A DNA stretch of 64,000 nucleotides. Source: Paracoccus aminovorans (GTDB lineage Bacteria; Pseudomonadota; Alphaproteobacteria; Rhodobacterales; Rhodobacteraceae). The notes beneath the pieces were generated by a model. The model searched no databases. It saw only the letters and a program-made list of their open reading frames with translations, and had not been told where the DNA came from. Both the position numbers and the translations under genes were made by a program. How positions within the stretch are numbered: position 1 is the stretch's first letter; each line of letters begins with the position of its first letter. Of the stretch, positions 17,400 through 26,656 are shown one piece after another. The DNA lies in NCBI RefSeq assembly GCF_900005615.1, contig NZ_LN832559.1:712837-776836 (forward strand), read 5' to 3'.

Positions 17400-17910
17400 G
17401 GCACTGGCGAAGATCTCTCAGGTGCAGGACTGGGGCATGATCCAGATCCGCGCCGACCTGTCGCGGGCGGGCGATGCCATTGCCGGCGCCGCGGGCCTCG
17501 CGGTCCCGGCGCAGGGCTGCACCACCACGGACGGCAGCCGCGTGCTGGGCTGGATGTCGCCCGACGAGCTGTTGCTGGTGCTGCCCAAGGCCGAAACGGC
17601 CGCGGCGCTCGCCGCCCTGCAGGACGCGCTCTCGACCGAGCATGCGCTGGCGCTGGACGTCAGCGACATGCGCGCGGTCTTCCGCATCCAGGGCGCGAAG
17701 GCGCTGCAGGTGCTGACCAAGCTCTGCCCGGCCGACCTGTCCGCCATGCCCGAGAACGGGCTGCGCCGCACCCGCGCCGCCCAGGTCGCCTGCGGCATCT
17801 GGCGCGAGCCCGGCGGCTATGTTCTGGTCGGCTTCCGCTCGGTCGGGGACTACCTGCGCGGCATCCTGACCGGCGCCGCGTCGCCCGGCACGGACCTGGA
17901 ACCGCGCTAA
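17392..17910 (+). CDS. soxG: Sarcosine oxidase gamma subunit
   Basis: A 172-residue gamma subunit. The core WMSPDELLLVLPKAE and the segment VLTKLCPADLSAMPENG, followed by RTRAAQVACGIWREPGG, are characteristic. The start at 17392 overlaps the soxA stop by 8 bases, with GGAAGGGAG just upstream; a longer frame beginning at 17368 would lose that signal. It closes the soxBDAG set. The subunit probably stabilises the complex and has GcvT-like ancestry. Confidence 0.88.
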   Translation: MAEALAKISQVQDWGMIQIRADLSRAGDAIAGAAGLAVPAQGCTTTDGSRVLGWMSPDELLLVLPKAETAAALAALQDALSTEHALALDVSDMRAVFRIQGAKALQVLTKLCPADLSAMPENGLRRTRAAQVACGIWREPGGYVLVGFRSVGDYLRGILTGAASPGTDLEPR

Positions 17911-17969
17911 GCCCTTGCCGCCGCGCGGGCGGGGCGTATGGATGACCCATGAACACGGGGGTTGATTCC

Positions 17970-18404
17970 ATGCGTCCCATAATCCGCGCGACGGCGCTTT
18001 GCCTGTTCGCCCTGACCCCGATGCCTGCGGCGGCGCAAGAGCCGGTGGTGATGATGTGCCGGATCACCGACGAAAGCGGCACCGGCTGGGTGCCCGAGTT
18101 CATCATGCTGACGCGGCAGACATCCGGCCCCCACGAGGGCCGGATCGAGGTTTTCGACCCCATTCTCAAGGACCTGTTGGGCCGGCCGATCCCGGCGCAG
18201 GTGACCGCCGACGACGCCCGCGCGCGCAGCTATGGCTGGGCGCTGGCCGGGGTCCGGAACCGGTCCGGCCAGCGCACCGAGCGGCTGGATTATCGCCTCA
18301 CGGTCTCGAAACGCGACGGCAGCGCACAGGTCGCGGCGACGGCGCTCGGCTATGACAATGTGATGACCGGCAGCGGCGTCTGCGGCTCGCCCGGCGGCGG
18401 CTAG
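17970..18404 (+). CDS. Secreted protein of unknown function
   Basis: A 144-residue protein with a signal peptide (MRPIIRATALCLFALTPMPA, cleavage near AAAQ) and no recognised domain. The mature part begins EPVVMMCRITDESGTGWVPE and has two cysteines that could pair in the periplasm (MMCRIT and GSGVCGSPGGG). The start at 17970 follows a GGGGG tract; an alternative ATG at 17949 would put a polar heptapeptide before the signal peptide. It lies between soxG and sodB on the same strand, as a separate short transcription unit or a tail of the sox operon. Confidence 0.6.
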   Translation: MRPIIRATALCLFALTPMPAAAQEPVVMMCRITDESGTGWVPEFIMLTRQTSGPHEGRIEVFDPILKDLLGRPIPAQVTADDARARSYGWALAGVRNRSGQRTERLDYRLTVSKRDGSAQVAATALGYDNVMTGSGVCGSPGGG

Positions 18405-18512
18405 GGCCGGAACCCGCGCCGCCCCGAAGGCGTTTAGCGGCCGACAGGGCTTTTCCCCGTCTGGCTCCTGTGCCAGAACATCCACCGGAACCCTTGGAAA
18501 AGGAAATCGAAA

Positions 18513-19112
18513 ATGGCCTTCACGCTTCCCGACCTTCCCTATGCCCATGACGCGCTTGCCGCCGGCGGCATGTCGAAGGAGACGCTGGAATACCACCACG
18601 ACAAGCACCACAAGGCCTATGTCGACAAGCTGAACGAGCTCGTCGCCGGCACCGAATGGGAAGGCAAGAGCCTCGAAGACATCGTCAGGGGCACCTACCA
18701 GTCGGGCGCCGTGGCGCAGAACGGCATCTTCAACAACGCCAGCCAGCACTGGAACCACAGCCAGTTCTGGGACATGATGGCTCCGAAATCCGGCGCCATT
18801 CCCGGCGATCTGGAAAAGGCGCTGACCGAATCCTTCGGCTCGGTCGACGAGTTCAAGAAGAAGTTCTCGGAAGCCGGCGCGGGCCAGTTCGGCTCGGGCT
18901 GGGCCTGGCTGGTCAAGGACAAGGACGGCAGCCTCAAGGTCACCAAGACCGAGAACGGCGTGAACCCGCTCTGCTTCGGTCAGACCGCGCTTCTGGGCTG
19001 CGACGTGTGGGAGCACAGCTACTACATCGACTTCCGCAACGCCCGGCCGAAATACCTGGAAAACTTCCTGTCCAACCTGGTGAACTGGGAAAACGTGGCC
19101 TCGCGCCTCTGA
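18513..19112 (+). CDS. sodB: Superoxide dismutase, Fe/Mn type
   Basis: A 199-residue cytosolic superoxide dismutase. Metal ligands are H28 (EYHHDKHH), H79 (ASQHWNHSQFW), D164 and H168 (CDVWEHSYYID). No signal peptide is present. AAAGGAAATCGAAA precedes the ATG and a strong terminator follows. Fe versus Mn use cannot be fixed here, but length and AQNGIFNNASQHWNH fit the alphaproteobacterial Fe/cambialistic group. Confidence 0.92.
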   Translation: MAFTLPDLPYAHDALAAGGMSKETLEYHHDKHHKAYVDKLNELVAGTEWEGKSLEDIVRGTYQSGAVAQNGIFNNASQHWNHSQFWDMMAPKSGAIPGDLEKALTESFGSVDEFKKKFSEAGAGQFGSGWAWLVKDKDGSLKVTKTENGVNPLCFGQTALLGCDVWEHSYYIDFRNARPKYLENFLSNLVNWENVASRL

Positions 19113-19134
19113 CTCCTGCGCCCGCGACAGACCG

Positions 19135-19166
19135 AAAGGCCCGCCCGAACCGGCGGGCCTTTTCTT
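19135..19166 (+). terminator. Rho-independent terminator of sodB
   Basis: Stem AAAGGCCCGCC/GGCGGGCCTTT (11 bp) with a 6-base loop, running into TTTCTTTT. It is followed within 15 bases by an IS end. Confidence 0.9.
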
Positions 19167-19177
19167 TTGTGGCGCGC

Positions 19178-20227
19178 GACTCTGTTGCACCAAAGAGTTG
19201 ATGGCCGGATTTCCCCCTTCCCCGGACAGATCTATCCCACGGCCTCTGTGACGGGGATGCCAAGCGCGGTGTAACGGTTCAGAATAGCGATACGGACCTG
19301 AAGCTCGGCGACCTGTCGGTCAAAGTCCCGTGCCATGAGGCGCTGACCCAGCAGTTTCACACAGTGCATCTTCGTCTCGACGCGGCTTCGGGGGTGGTAT
19401 CCACTCCATCGTCGCCAGAGGGCACGACCGAGGTATTTCGATGCCCGCAGAGCCTCGTTTCGTGCGCCCGCGCCGGCGGCGACTGTCTTCCAGGGTTTGG
19501 CGTTCTTGCGGGGCGGAATGACAGCGTCGGCGCCGCGGTCAGCGATGGCATCGTGGCATTTGCGGGTGTCGTAGGCGCCGTCTGCTGTGACGCGGCCGAT
19601 CTGCTCGTGCGCCGGGATCTGTTTGAGCAGGTCGGGTAACACCGGCGCATCGCCGATGTGGCTCCCTGTGATCTCCACCGCCCGAACCTCCAGCGTTTCC
19701 TCATCAATCCCCAGATGGATCTTGCGCCAGACGCGCCGTTTCGGGCCGCCATGCTTGCGGGCGTGCCACTCGCCTTCGCCCTCGACCTTGATGCCAGTGC
19801 TGTCGATCAGCAGGTGCAGCGGCCCCTTGGACCCGCGATACGGTATGTTCACAGCCAGGGTCTTCTGGCGACGGGACAGGGTGCTGAAGTCAGGCACCGT
19901 CCAGTCGAGACCAACCAACTGCAGCAGGCTCTCGACGAAACCAGTCGTCTGCCTGAGCGCCATGCCGAAGAGCACCTTCATCGAAAGACACGTCTGAATG
20001 GCGGCATCGCTGTAGGTCTGCTGGCGGCCACGCCTGCCTGTCGGCGCGGCATCCCAGCTCATCTCGGGGTCGAACCAGATCGTCAGCGAACCCCGGCGCT
20101 TGAGCGCTTCATTGTAGGCTGGTCAGTTCCGGGTTCTGTATGTCGGGGATGCGGGTCGGCTCATGCAGACCAGCTACCGTACGGGTTTCATCAGATGAAT
20201 CCATGACAGGATTTGTGCAACAGTGCC
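19178..20227. mobile_element. IS5-family insertion sequence, copy 1 (transposase broken)
   Basis: 1,050 bp bounded by imperfect inverted repeats GACTCTGTTGCAC at the left and GGCACTGTTGCAC (reverse strand) at the right. An almost identical copy of the same length lies at 57703-58752 in opposite orientation. No target duplication is evident at either copy, so boundaries are set from where the two copies stop matching. Copy 1 sits just after the sodB terminator and has replaced the 5' part of a phage-type gene on its right. Confidence 0.85.
19232..20164 (-). pseudogene. IS5-type transposase, nonsense mutation at codon 14
   Basis: Same 933-base gene as the intact 310-residue transposase at 57766-58698, but TGG for W14 reads TGA here (20123-20125). 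What remains open is a 276-residue frame from a later ATG (MSWDAAPTGRRGRQQ), which keeps the DDE residues D121, D195 and E263 (intact numbering) but lacks the first 34 residues. A second difference near the C-terminus gives GIPVTEAVG where copy 2 has GTPVTEAVG. Internal restart is possible, so loss of activity is likely but not certain. Confidence 0.8.
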
Positions 20228-20380
20228 GCCCATTTCCATGCGCAGGGTCTGTCCATCGCCCAGATCGCCCGCAAACTGCGCATCTCCGATATCTCGGTCC
20301 GCACCTATCTGCGCCGCGAGGCCGAGAACCGCGAGCGACTGCGCGCTGATGCGGAGCGCCGCGCCAGAAAGAGGACGTGA
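20228..20380 (+). pseudogene. Helix-turn-helix protein, C-terminal fragment (phage-type)
   Basis: An open frame enters directly from the IS boundary and ends at TGA 20378-20380, four bases before the next gene. It encodes about 50 residues including GLSIAQIARKLRISDISVR, a clear helix-turn-helix, then a charged helix (REAENRERLRADAERRARK). No start codon precedes it; the 5' part was lost with the IS5 insertion. It probably belonged to the same Mu-like prophage as the following gene. Confidence 0.6.
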
Positions 20381-20383
20381 AGC

Positions 20384-20854
20384 ATGATTGAAGTCGAGTT
20401 CAACGATGCGGTTATCCGTCGTGCGTTTAAGGAGATAGAGGGCGTTTACCGACACTTCAGGCCTGATGAACGACCTTGGCGATTCGCTGCTTGCCTCAAC
20501 GACAAAGCGATTCAAGGCTGGCGTGACGCCGGAGGAACCGCTTTCGCGCTGCGGTCGCCCGTGACGCTTGGGCACTACGACAAGGCAGGCGAGCACTACG
20601 GTAAGAAGCCGCTGTGGCGTCATGGTGACCTTTACGGCAAGATCCACATGCAGGCCGAAATGGACGCCGCGACGATTGGGTCAAACGCCATTCAGGCGGC
20701 GATGATGCAATTCGGCGGCCGCAAGGCCGAGCATCCGAACCTCTGGGGTGACATTCCCGCCCGGCCCTTCATCGGCCTGTCAGACGAAGATCGCAGCGAC
20801 GTGTTGGAAATCATCGACGAGTGTTTGCAGCGCGCTGCGGGCTCGCCCGGGTAG
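20384..20854 (+). CDS. Mu-like phage virion morphogenesis protein (gpG family)
   Basis: A 156-residue protein of the phage virion morphogenesis / tail completion family (Mu gpG). Family-typical features are the repeated-helix start IEVEFNDAVIRRAFKEIE, GWRDAGGTAFALRSPVTLGH and the C-terminal RPFIGLSDEDRSDVLEIIDE, the best-conserved family motif. No other phage genes flank it: an HTH fragment lies upstream and a chromosomal permease gene follows. It is therefore a remnant of a Mu-like prophage. Codon use is less GC-biased than in neighbouring genes (ATT, AAG, CGA more common). Full-length, but probably without function alone. Confidence 0.75.
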   Translation: MIEVEFNDAVIRRAFKEIEGVYRHFRPDERPWRFAACLNDKAIQGWRDAGGTAFALRSPVTLGHYDKAGEHYGKKPLWRHGDLYGKIHMQAEMDAATIGSNAIQAAMMQFGGRKAEHPNLWGDIPARPFIGLSDEDRSDVLEIIDECLQRAAGSPG

Positions 20855-21084
20855 TGCCGCAGCCACATTCGCAACATCTCCCGGACTATTGTTTGTAATC
20901 GGTTATTGTCAGCTATTCCCACGAATTGCGGCTGAATTGGTGACATTGCGGGAGAATTAGTGCGTTACATTTGTGCCGAAATATCCTGGGGGGAACGCGG
21001 GGCCTTCCCCACGTGGGGGGCAAAGCCCCCTTGCCCTCGCCCGAAAAGCCCCGCATGGCTGGCAGTCGCAAGGGGAACGGGACG
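20855..21084. other. Prophage/chromosome junction with a repeat motif
   Basis: 230 bases. The first ~110 are AT-richer and look phage-derived, with no coding sequence seen. From 20970 onward a motif TTTGTGCCGAAATATCCTGG appears, followed by a GGGGGC-AAA-GCCCCC hairpin, a composite that recurs in this window. AAGGGG at about 21070 serves the next gene. Confidence 0.5.
20970..21030 (+). repeat. Recurrent intergenic motif with hairpin, copy a
   Basis: TTTGTGCCGAAATATCCTGG then GGGG, then a GGGGGC/GCCCCC stem at 21016-21030. The same combination occurs at 28419-28470 and 52549-52595; shorter hairpin-less relatives occur at 35958, 38846 and 57250. Confidence 0.6.
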
Positions 21085-21996
21085 ATGCGCGAAGGCACGA
21101 AAGGCTTCTGGGCGATGATCGCGGTCTGCGTCAGCTGGGGCCTGTCGCCGATCTACTACCGCGCGCTCGCGCATGTCCCCACGGTCGAGGTGCTGGCCCA
21201 CCGCACCCTGTGGTCGCTGGTGCTGTTCGGGGTCGTGCTGGGCCTGCAGGGCCGGCTGCGCCAGCTCGCCGCGGCGCTGGCGGGGCCGCAGATCGGGCGC
21301 ATCGCCTTCGCGGCGATCACGGTCTCGGCCAACTGGGGGCTGTTCATCTGGGCGGTGCAAGCGGGCCATGTGGTGCAAAGCTCGCTCGGCTATTACATCT
21401 TCCCGCTGGTCGCGGTGCTGCTGGGCGTCCTCGTCTTCGGCGAGCGGCTGACCCGCGCGCAGGCCGCCGCGGTGGCGCTGGCCGCGCTGGCGGTCGGGCT
21501 GCTGACCTGGGGCCTGGGCGTCGCGCCCTGGATCAGCCTGGGGCTGGCGATCACCTTCGGGCTTTACGGCGTGGTCAAGAAGGCGCTGGCGTTGGGGCCG
21601 GTGCTGTCGGTCGCGGCCGAGGTGGCGCTGCTGTCGCCCCTGGCCGCGGGCTGGCTGATTCTGCAGGGCGCCGGACTGATGCCGGCCGCGCTGGCGCAGC
21701 CGTTCGTCTTCGGTACCGACCTGGCAAGCAGCCTGCTGCTGGTCGGCTCGGGCCTGATCACGGCGGTGCCGCTGATCCTGTTCAGCTATGCCGCGCGGCG
21801 GCTGGGCATGGCGGCGCTGGGGCTGATGCTCTACCTGAACCCGACGCTGCAATTCCTCTGCGCGGTGCTGCTCTTCGGCGAGCCCTTCACCCGTTGGCAC
21901 ATGATCGCCTTCGCGATGATCTGGGGTGCGCTCGCGATCTATTCGGCCTCGGCGCTGGGGCAGGCGCGCCGCGCGGCGGCATTGGCAAACGGGTGA
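21085..21996 (+). CDS. rarD: EamA-family transporter, RarD type
   Basis: A 303-residue inner-membrane protein with about ten hydrophobic segments, of the RarD branch of the drug/metabolite transporter superfamily. RarD signatures are WGLSPIYYRALAHVPTVEVL, AHRTLWSLV, LGYYIFPLVAVLLGVL and FSYAARRLGMAALGLMLYLN. Substrate unknown; chloramphenicol sensitivity in E. coli rarD is the only classical phenotype. Start 21085 has AAGGGGAACGGG just upstream; earlier in-frame ATGs at 20971 and 21055 fall in the repeat region and are rejected. The next gene follows in 41 bases. Confidence 0.8.
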   Translation: MREGTKGFWAMIAVCVSWGLSPIYYRALAHVPTVEVLAHRTLWSLVLFGVVLGLQGRLRQLAAALAGPQIGRIAFAAITVSANWGLFIWAVQAGHVVQSSLGYYIFPLVAVLLGVLVFGERLTRAQAAAVALAALAVGLLTWGLGVAPWISLGLAITFGLYGVVKKALALGPVLSVAAEVALLSPLAAGWLILQGAGLMPAALAQPFVFGTDLASSLLLVGSGLITAVPLILFSYAARRLGMAALGLMLYLNPTLQFLCAVLLFGEPFTRWHMIAFAMIWGALAIYSASALGQARRAAALANG

Positions 21997-22037
21997 AACC
22001 GCGTATAGAACAGCGCGACAGAACCACCGGGGGCGAC

Positions 22038-22733
22038 ATGGCCAATCAGAACGACAGCTTCATCGACGAGGTCACCGAGGATCTGCGGCGCGATCGGCTG
22101 TTCCGCCTGTTCCGCCGCTACGGCTGGATCGTGCTGCTGGCCATCCTGGGCATCGTCCTGGGCGCGGCCTGGCGCGAATATTCCCGCAGCCAGCACGAGA
22201 CGCGGGCCGAGGTCTGGGGCGACGCCATCCTGTCCGCCGAACAGGCGCAGGACCGGGTCGCGGCGCTGTCGGCGGTCGATCCGCAAGGCGGCGCCGGGCG
22301 CAAGGCCCTGTCCGAGATGCTGGCCGCCGGCTTCGAGGCCGAGGCCGGCCTGGACCAGAAGGCCGCCGAGCGGCTCAAGGCCGCGGCCGACGCGGTCAAG
22401 GACGACCCGGTGCTGCGCGACCTGGCGCTGCTCAAGGCGGTGATGGCCGCGGGCCCGGCCATGGACGCGGCCGAGCGCGACCGCATCCTGTCCGAACTGT
22501 CCAAGGCCGGCGCCCCCTTCGAACTGCTGGCGCTGGAGCAGAAGGCGGTGGCGCTGATCGGCGCCGGGCGCAAGGAGGACGCGATCATGCTGATCGGCCA
22601 GATCCAGCAGAAGGACGGCCTGTCCGAACCCTTGCGCCGCCGCCTGTCCGAGATGATGATCACGCTGGGCGCCGAGCCCGAGCGTGCCGAGGGTCCCGGC
22701 CCGCAGTCCATGCCGGCCCCGACCGCGAACTGA
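22038..22733 (+). CDS. YfgM-like tetratricopeptide membrane protein
   Basis: A 231-residue protein with a short cytosolic N-terminus (DSFIDEVTEDLRRDRLFRLF), one membrane helix at about 30-46 (WIVLLAILGIVLGAAW) and a periplasmic alpha-helical tail with TPR-like repeats rich in Ala. The DEVTEDLRRDRL start is typical of the alphaproteobacterial YfgM/Tpr-like group. It sits directly before a BamB-like gene and der, the same order as yfgM-bamB-der in other proteobacteria. It probably assists folding of exported proteins at the Sec translocon. Confidence 0.75.
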   Translation: MANQNDSFIDEVTEDLRRDRLFRLFRRYGWIVLLAILGIVLGAAWREYSRSQHETRAEVWGDAILSAEQAQDRVAALSAVDPQGGAGRKALSEMLAAGFEAEAGLDQKAAERLKAAADAVKDDPVLRDLALLKAVMAAGPAMDAAERDRILSELSKAGAPFELLALEQKAVALIGAGRKEDAIMLIGQIQQKDGLSEPLRRRLSEMMITLGAEPERAEGPGPQSMPAPTAN

Positions 22734-22811
22734 CGCCGCCCGGCGGCAAGACCAGGAAACTGCGCCGCGGCCCGCGCCGATCCCGCGCCGGCCCGGAAAG
22801 AGGAGAGAGCG

Positions 22812-24134
22812 ATGACGAGGCTGCCCCTGATCGCCGCTTTGGCCGGGCTGACCGCCCTTTCGGCCTGCCAGCAGCGTGACACCATCCTGCCCGGAGAGCG
22901 GCTGGACCCGCGCGCGGTGCTGTCGCCCGACGGGCCGGTGGCCGAAGGGGCGCAGGCGCCGACCACCGCCGCCCTGTCGCTGCCGCCGGTGCGCGGCAAC
23001 AGCGACTGGCCGCAGCGCGCCGGCAGCGCCAGCCACGCCTCGGGCAACATGGCGATCGGCGCCGGCACCAGCCGCGTCTTCGCGGTGGCGATCGGCCAGG
23101 CCTCGGACAAGCGCCACCGCATCACCGCCGATCCGGTGGTGGCGGCGGGCTTGGTCTTCACGCTCGACAGCCAGTCCACCGTCACCGCCACCACGACCGG
23201 CGGCGGCCGGGTCTGGAGCGTCGATCTGCGCCCGGCCGGCGAAGGCGGACGCAGCGTCTCGGGCGGCGGGCTGGCCTTCGAGGGCAACCGGGTCTTTGCC
23301 ACCACCGGCTATGGCGAGCTGGTGGCGCTGGACGCGCGCACCGGCGGCATCGCCTGGCGCCAGCGCGTCGATGCGCCCATCGGCGGCTCGCCCACGGTGC
23401 AGAACGGCGTGGTCTATGTCGGCGGCCGCGACGCCACCAGCTGGGCGGTGCGCGCCAATGACGGCAAGGTGCTGTGGCGCGCCTTCGGCAATGACGGCAT
23501 GGCCGGCGTGATGGGCGTCTCGGCCCCGGCGGTCGCAGGCTCGACGGTGGTCTTCCCCTTCGCCACCGGCGAGATCATGGGCGTCGATACCAACACCGGC
23601 AACCAGCTGTGGACCGCCAATGTCGCCGGCCAGCGCCTGGGCCGCGCCGTGGGCTATTTCCGCGACGTCACCGGCGATCCGGTGATCGCGGGCGGCACGG
23701 TCTATGCTGGCACCAGTTCCGGTCGGGTCGCCGCCTTCGACCTCGCCACCGGCGCGATGAAATGGGAGGCGCGCGAGGGTGCCTCCAGCCCGGTGCTGGC
23801 GGTCGGTAATTCGGTCTTCCTGGTCAACGACCAGGCGCAGCTGATCCGGCTGGATGCCGCGAACGGCGGCCGGGTCTGGGCGCAGAAGCTGCCCTATTTC
23901 ACCCAGAATGTCATCCGCAAGCAGCAGAAGGTCTGGAACCATTACGGGCCGGTGCTGGCGGGGAACAAGCTTTACCTTGCCGGCTCGGACGGCTATCTGC
24001 GCGTCTTCGATCCCGCCTCGGGCGCGCTGATCGGCACTGCCCAGATCCCGGGCGGTGCCGCGGCGGCGCCGGCCGTGGCGGGCCAGACCCTTTACGTCGT
24101 CACCCATGACGGCCAGTTGATCGCGTATAGATGA
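22812..24134 (+). CDS. bamB: BamB-like outer-membrane assembly lipoprotein (PQQ-repeat propeller)
   Basis: A 440-residue lipoprotein: [20 protein letters not shown] carries a lipobox (LSAC) with the acylated Cys at 19. The body is a PQQ-like beta-propeller with repeating GxVxWxxxxxA blades, for example [47 protein letters not shown] and [16 protein letters not shown]. Likely role: the BamB subunit of the outer-membrane protein assembly machinery. It overlaps der by four bases (ATGA) and lies after the YfgM-like gene. Confidence 0.82.
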   Translation: MTRLPLIAALAGLTALSACQQRDTILPGERLDPRAVLSPDGPVAEGAQAPTTAALSLPPVRGNSDWPQRAGSASHASGNMAIGAGTSRVFAVAIGQASDKRHRITADPVVAAGLVFTLDSQSTVTATTTGGGRVWSVDLRPAGEGGRSVSGGGLAFEGNRVFATTGYGELVALDARTGGIAWRQRVDAPIGGSPTVQNGVVYVGGRDATSWAVRANDGKVLWRAFGNDGMAGVMGVSAPAVAGSTVVFPFATGEIMGVDTNTGNQLWTANVAGQRLGRAVGYFRDVTGDPVIAGGTVYAGTSSGRVAAFDLATGAMKWEAREGASSPVLAVGNSVFLVNDQAQLIRLDAANGGRVWAQKLPYFTQNVIRKQQKVWNHYGPVLAGNKLYLAGSDGYLRVFDPASGALIGTAQIPGGAAAAPAVAGQTLYVVTHDGQLIAYR

Positions 24135-25606
24135 GCTTCACCCTCGCCATCGTCGGGCGGCCGAATGTCGGCAAGTCCACCCTGTTCAACCGCCTGGTCG
24201 GCAAGCGCCTGGCGCTGGTGGACGACCAGCCGGGCGTGACCCGCGACCTGCGCGAGGGGCAGGGGCGCCTGGGCGACCTGCGCTTCATCGTGGTCGATTC
24301 GGCCGGCCTGGAAATGGCCGAGGACGACAGCCTGCAAGGCCGCATGCGCCGCCTGACCGAACGCGCGGTCGATGAGGCCGACGTCTGCCTGTTCGTCATT
24401 GACGCCCGCGCCGGCGTGACGGCGGCCGACGAATATTTCGCGGACATCCTGCGCAAGCGGGCGAAACACGTCATTCTGGCCGCCAACAAGGCCGAGGGCC
24501 GGGCCGGCGAATCGGGCGCGATCGAGGCCTATGCCCTGGGCCTGGGCGAGCCGCTGCGGCTTTCGGCCGAGCATGGCGAGGGCATGGACGACCTCTATCG
24601 CGCGCTTCTGCCGCTGGCCGAGGCGTTCGAGGCCGCCAACGTCCAGCAGGCGCCCGAGACCGACATCGACCTGCCCGAGGACGGCGACGAGAAAGACGAC
24701 GAAAGCTGGCGTCCCTCGGCCGCGAAGCCCCTGCAGATCGCGGTGATCGGCCGGCCGAACGCCGGCAAGTCGACGCTCATCAACAAGATCCTGGGCGAGG
24801 ACCGGCTGCTGACCGGCCCCGAGGCCGGCATCACCCGCGATTCGATCAGCGTCGGCGCCGATTTCATGGGCACGCCGGTCCGCATCTTCGACACCGCCGG
24901 GATGCGGAAAAAGGCGCGCGTCACCGACAAGGTGGAAAAGCTCTCGGTCGCCGACGGGTTGCGCGCCGTGCGCTTCGCCGAGGTGGTGGTGGTGCTTCTG
25001 GACGTCGGCATCCCCTTCGAGCAGCAGGACCTGCGCATTGCCGATTTCGCCGAGACCGAGGGCCGCGCCGTGGTCATCGCCGCGAACAAGTGGGACCTAG
25101 AAGAGGACAAGCCGCAGAAGCTGAACGAGCTGCGCGAGGCGTTCGAGCGGCTCTTGCCGCAGCTGAAGGGGGCGCCCTTGGTGACGGTCTCGGCCCGCAC
25201 CGGCAAGGGGCTGGACCGGCTGCACAATGCGATCCTGAAAGCGCATGAGGTCTGGAACCGCCGCATTCCGACCGCGCGGCTGAACCAGTGGCTGGGCGCC
25301 ATGACCGAGGCGCATCCGCCGCCGGCACCGGGCGGACGCCGCATCCGGCTGCGCTACATGACCCAGGTGAAAACCCGGCCGCCGGCCTTCGTGGTCATGG
25401 CGACGCATACCGACAAGCTGCCCGACAGCTATCAGCGCTATCTGATCAATGGCTTGCGGGCGGATTTCGACATGCCCGGCACGCCGATCCGGCTGACCTT
25501 CCGCGATCAGGGGACGAAAAACCCCTATCGGGACAAGGCCAACAAGATCAACCAGTCCGGCGCGCTGTCCAAGCACAAGACCCGGCAAAAGCCCAAGGGC
25601 GCCTAG
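24131..25606 (+). CDS. der: Ribosome-associated GTPase Der (EngA)
   Basis: A 491-residue tandem GTPase needed for 50S ribosome assembly. First G domain: [18 protein letters not shown] at the N-terminus; second: [18 protein letters not shown] near residue 206. Both have DTAG/DSAG and NK(W)D/NKAE motifs. The C-terminal KH-like domain includes [17 protein letters not shown] and [14 protein letters not shown]. The TAG stop is the terminal CTAG of the ~160-bp element that follows, so the last residues may have changed with its insertion. Confidence 0.92.
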   Translation: MSFTLAIVGRPNVGKSTLFNRLVGKRLALVDDQPGVTRDLREGQGRLGDLRFIVVDSAGLEMAEDDSLQGRMRRLTERAVDEADVCLFVIDARAGVTAADEYFADILRKRAKHVILAANKAEGRAGESGAIEAYALGLGEPLRLSAEHGEGMDDLYRALLPLAEAFEAANVQQAPETDIDLPEDGDEKDDESWRPSAAKPLQIAVIGRPNAGKSTLINKILGEDRLLTGPEAGITRDSISVGADFMGTPVRIFDTAGMRKKARVTDKVEKLSVADGLRAVRFAEVVVVLLDVGIPFEQQDLRIADFAETEGRAVVIAANKWDLEEDKPQKLNELREAFERLLPQLKGAPLVTVSARTGKGLDRLHNAILKAHEVWNRRIPTARLNQWLGAMTEAHPPPAPGGRRIRLRYMTQVKTRPPAFVVMATHTDKLPDSYQRYLINGLRADFDMPGTPIRLTFRDQGTKNPYRDKANKINQSGALSKHKTRQKPKGA

Positions 25607-25766
25607 CAGGCTGCTGAAAAAGAGCTCCGAGAGGGCGTCGGGACGGAAAATCGTTCCGGGCCCGACGAGCATCGGCCAAAGGACAGCGTATTTGCGGACA
25701 ATTCGAGGTGAACCTCCGCTTTCTGTCCATGTGTCGCGTGACGGGACTTTTTCAGCAGCCTGCTAG
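25603..25766. repeat. ~160-bp inverted-repeat-bounded element, copy B
   Basis: 164 bp with perfect 20-bp terminal inverted repeats CTAGCAGGCTGCTGAAAAAG and CTTTTTCAGCAGCCTGCTAG. It shares GGAAAATCGTTCCGGG and other stretches with copy A (1372-1532). It again separates convergent genes: the left CTAG holds the der stop, the right CTAG the stop of the minus-strand membrane protein gene. GACGGGACTTTTT near the right end could terminate transcripts. Confidence 0.8.
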
Positions 25767-26605
25767 GTCGTCACCCGCACCAGCGCCACGGCGATGATGG
25801 CGATGGCGACCACCGTGGCGGTGGCGATGGTGGCGTCGGTGGTGACGGTGCCGGCGGCGATGCCGATCAGCCCCCAGATCAAGGCCACGCTGAAGCCGAT
25901 GCGCTTGGGCATGCGCAGTTGCACCCCCACCGCCGCCACCGCGCCGATCAGCAGCGCGATCAGCGCGGCGGATGTTTGCGGCACGCCCAGGCGCTGTTCC
26001 AGCAGGCCGGTGAACAGGGCGAAGCTGACCAGCAGCGCCCAGCCGGCAACGAAGCCCAGCGTCGAGCTGCGCTGCACCACCGGACCCACCCGAACGCCGC
26101 GCAGCGCCGCGGCCAGCGTGCCCGCCAGCGTGACGGTGGACAGCAGGAAGCTGATCAGCGGGTAAGGCGACAACAGCCAGGGCCACAGCGCCCCGACCAG
26201 CAGGCTGACGATCAGCGGCCCATGCTCGGCCAGATTGCCGTCGCGCTCGTGCAGGCGCAGCAGGTCGCCCGGTACTGGCGGCCCGGCGCCTTGCGGCGGC
26301 AGCGGCCGGCCCTCGATCTCGGCCGCCTGCCGGGCCCGCGCCAGCCGCCGGCCCTCCAGCCTCAGCCGCAGGGCGTGATAGCCCAGCGCCGCCCAGGTTG
26401 CCGCCAGCAGCCCCGTCATGGCCGGGCTGTCCGGGCGCAGGAACAGCTGCGCCAGATCGACCGGCGGCACCTGCTCTGACAGCACGAGCGAATCGGCGGG
26501 CGGCGATGGCGGCACGGGCGCCGCCGGCCAAAAGGCGTAAAGCATCGTGCTGGCGACAAAGACCAGCGCCGCCAAGGTCAGCAGGTTGGTGCCGATGCGG
26601 GACAT
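25763..26605 (-). CDS. Multi-pass membrane protein of unknown function
   Basis: A 280-residue protein I do not recognise. The N-terminal membrane anchor is LLTLAALVFVASTMLYAFWP; after a linker and a helical stretch (GYHALRLRLEGRRLARARQA) come about five more hydrophobic segments, the last one Ala/Thr/Ile-rich (TVTTDATIATATVVAIAIIA). RBS-like GCGCAAGGCG precedes the start weakly. It lies 51 bases downstream of serS on the same strand. The final codon TAG belongs to the repeat element, so the C-terminus may be altered by its insertion. Confidence 0.65.
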   Translation of the reverse strand: MSRIGTNLLTLAALVFVASTMLYAFWPAAPVPPSPPADSLVLSEQVPPVDLAQLFLRPDSPAMTGLLAATWAALGYHALRLRLEGRRLARARQAAEIEGRPLPPQGAGPPVPGDLLRLHERDGNLAEHGPLIVSLLVGALWPWLLSPYPLISFLLSTVTLAGTLAAALRGVRVGPVVQRSSTLGFVAGWALLVSFALFTGLLEQRLGVPQTSAALIALLIGAVAAVGVQLRMPKRIGFSVALIWGLIGIAAGTVTTDATIATATVVAIAIIAVALVRVTT

Positions 26606-26656
26606 GCGCAGGAAACGCCTTGCGCCCGCGGCGGGTTTCGCAGTCCCGGCGGGATT

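Noticed and set aside
19178..20227. Target-site duplication of IS5 copy 1
   Set aside because: Flanking bases at the two ends do not match in any length from 2 to 9, and boundaries are only good to a few bases.
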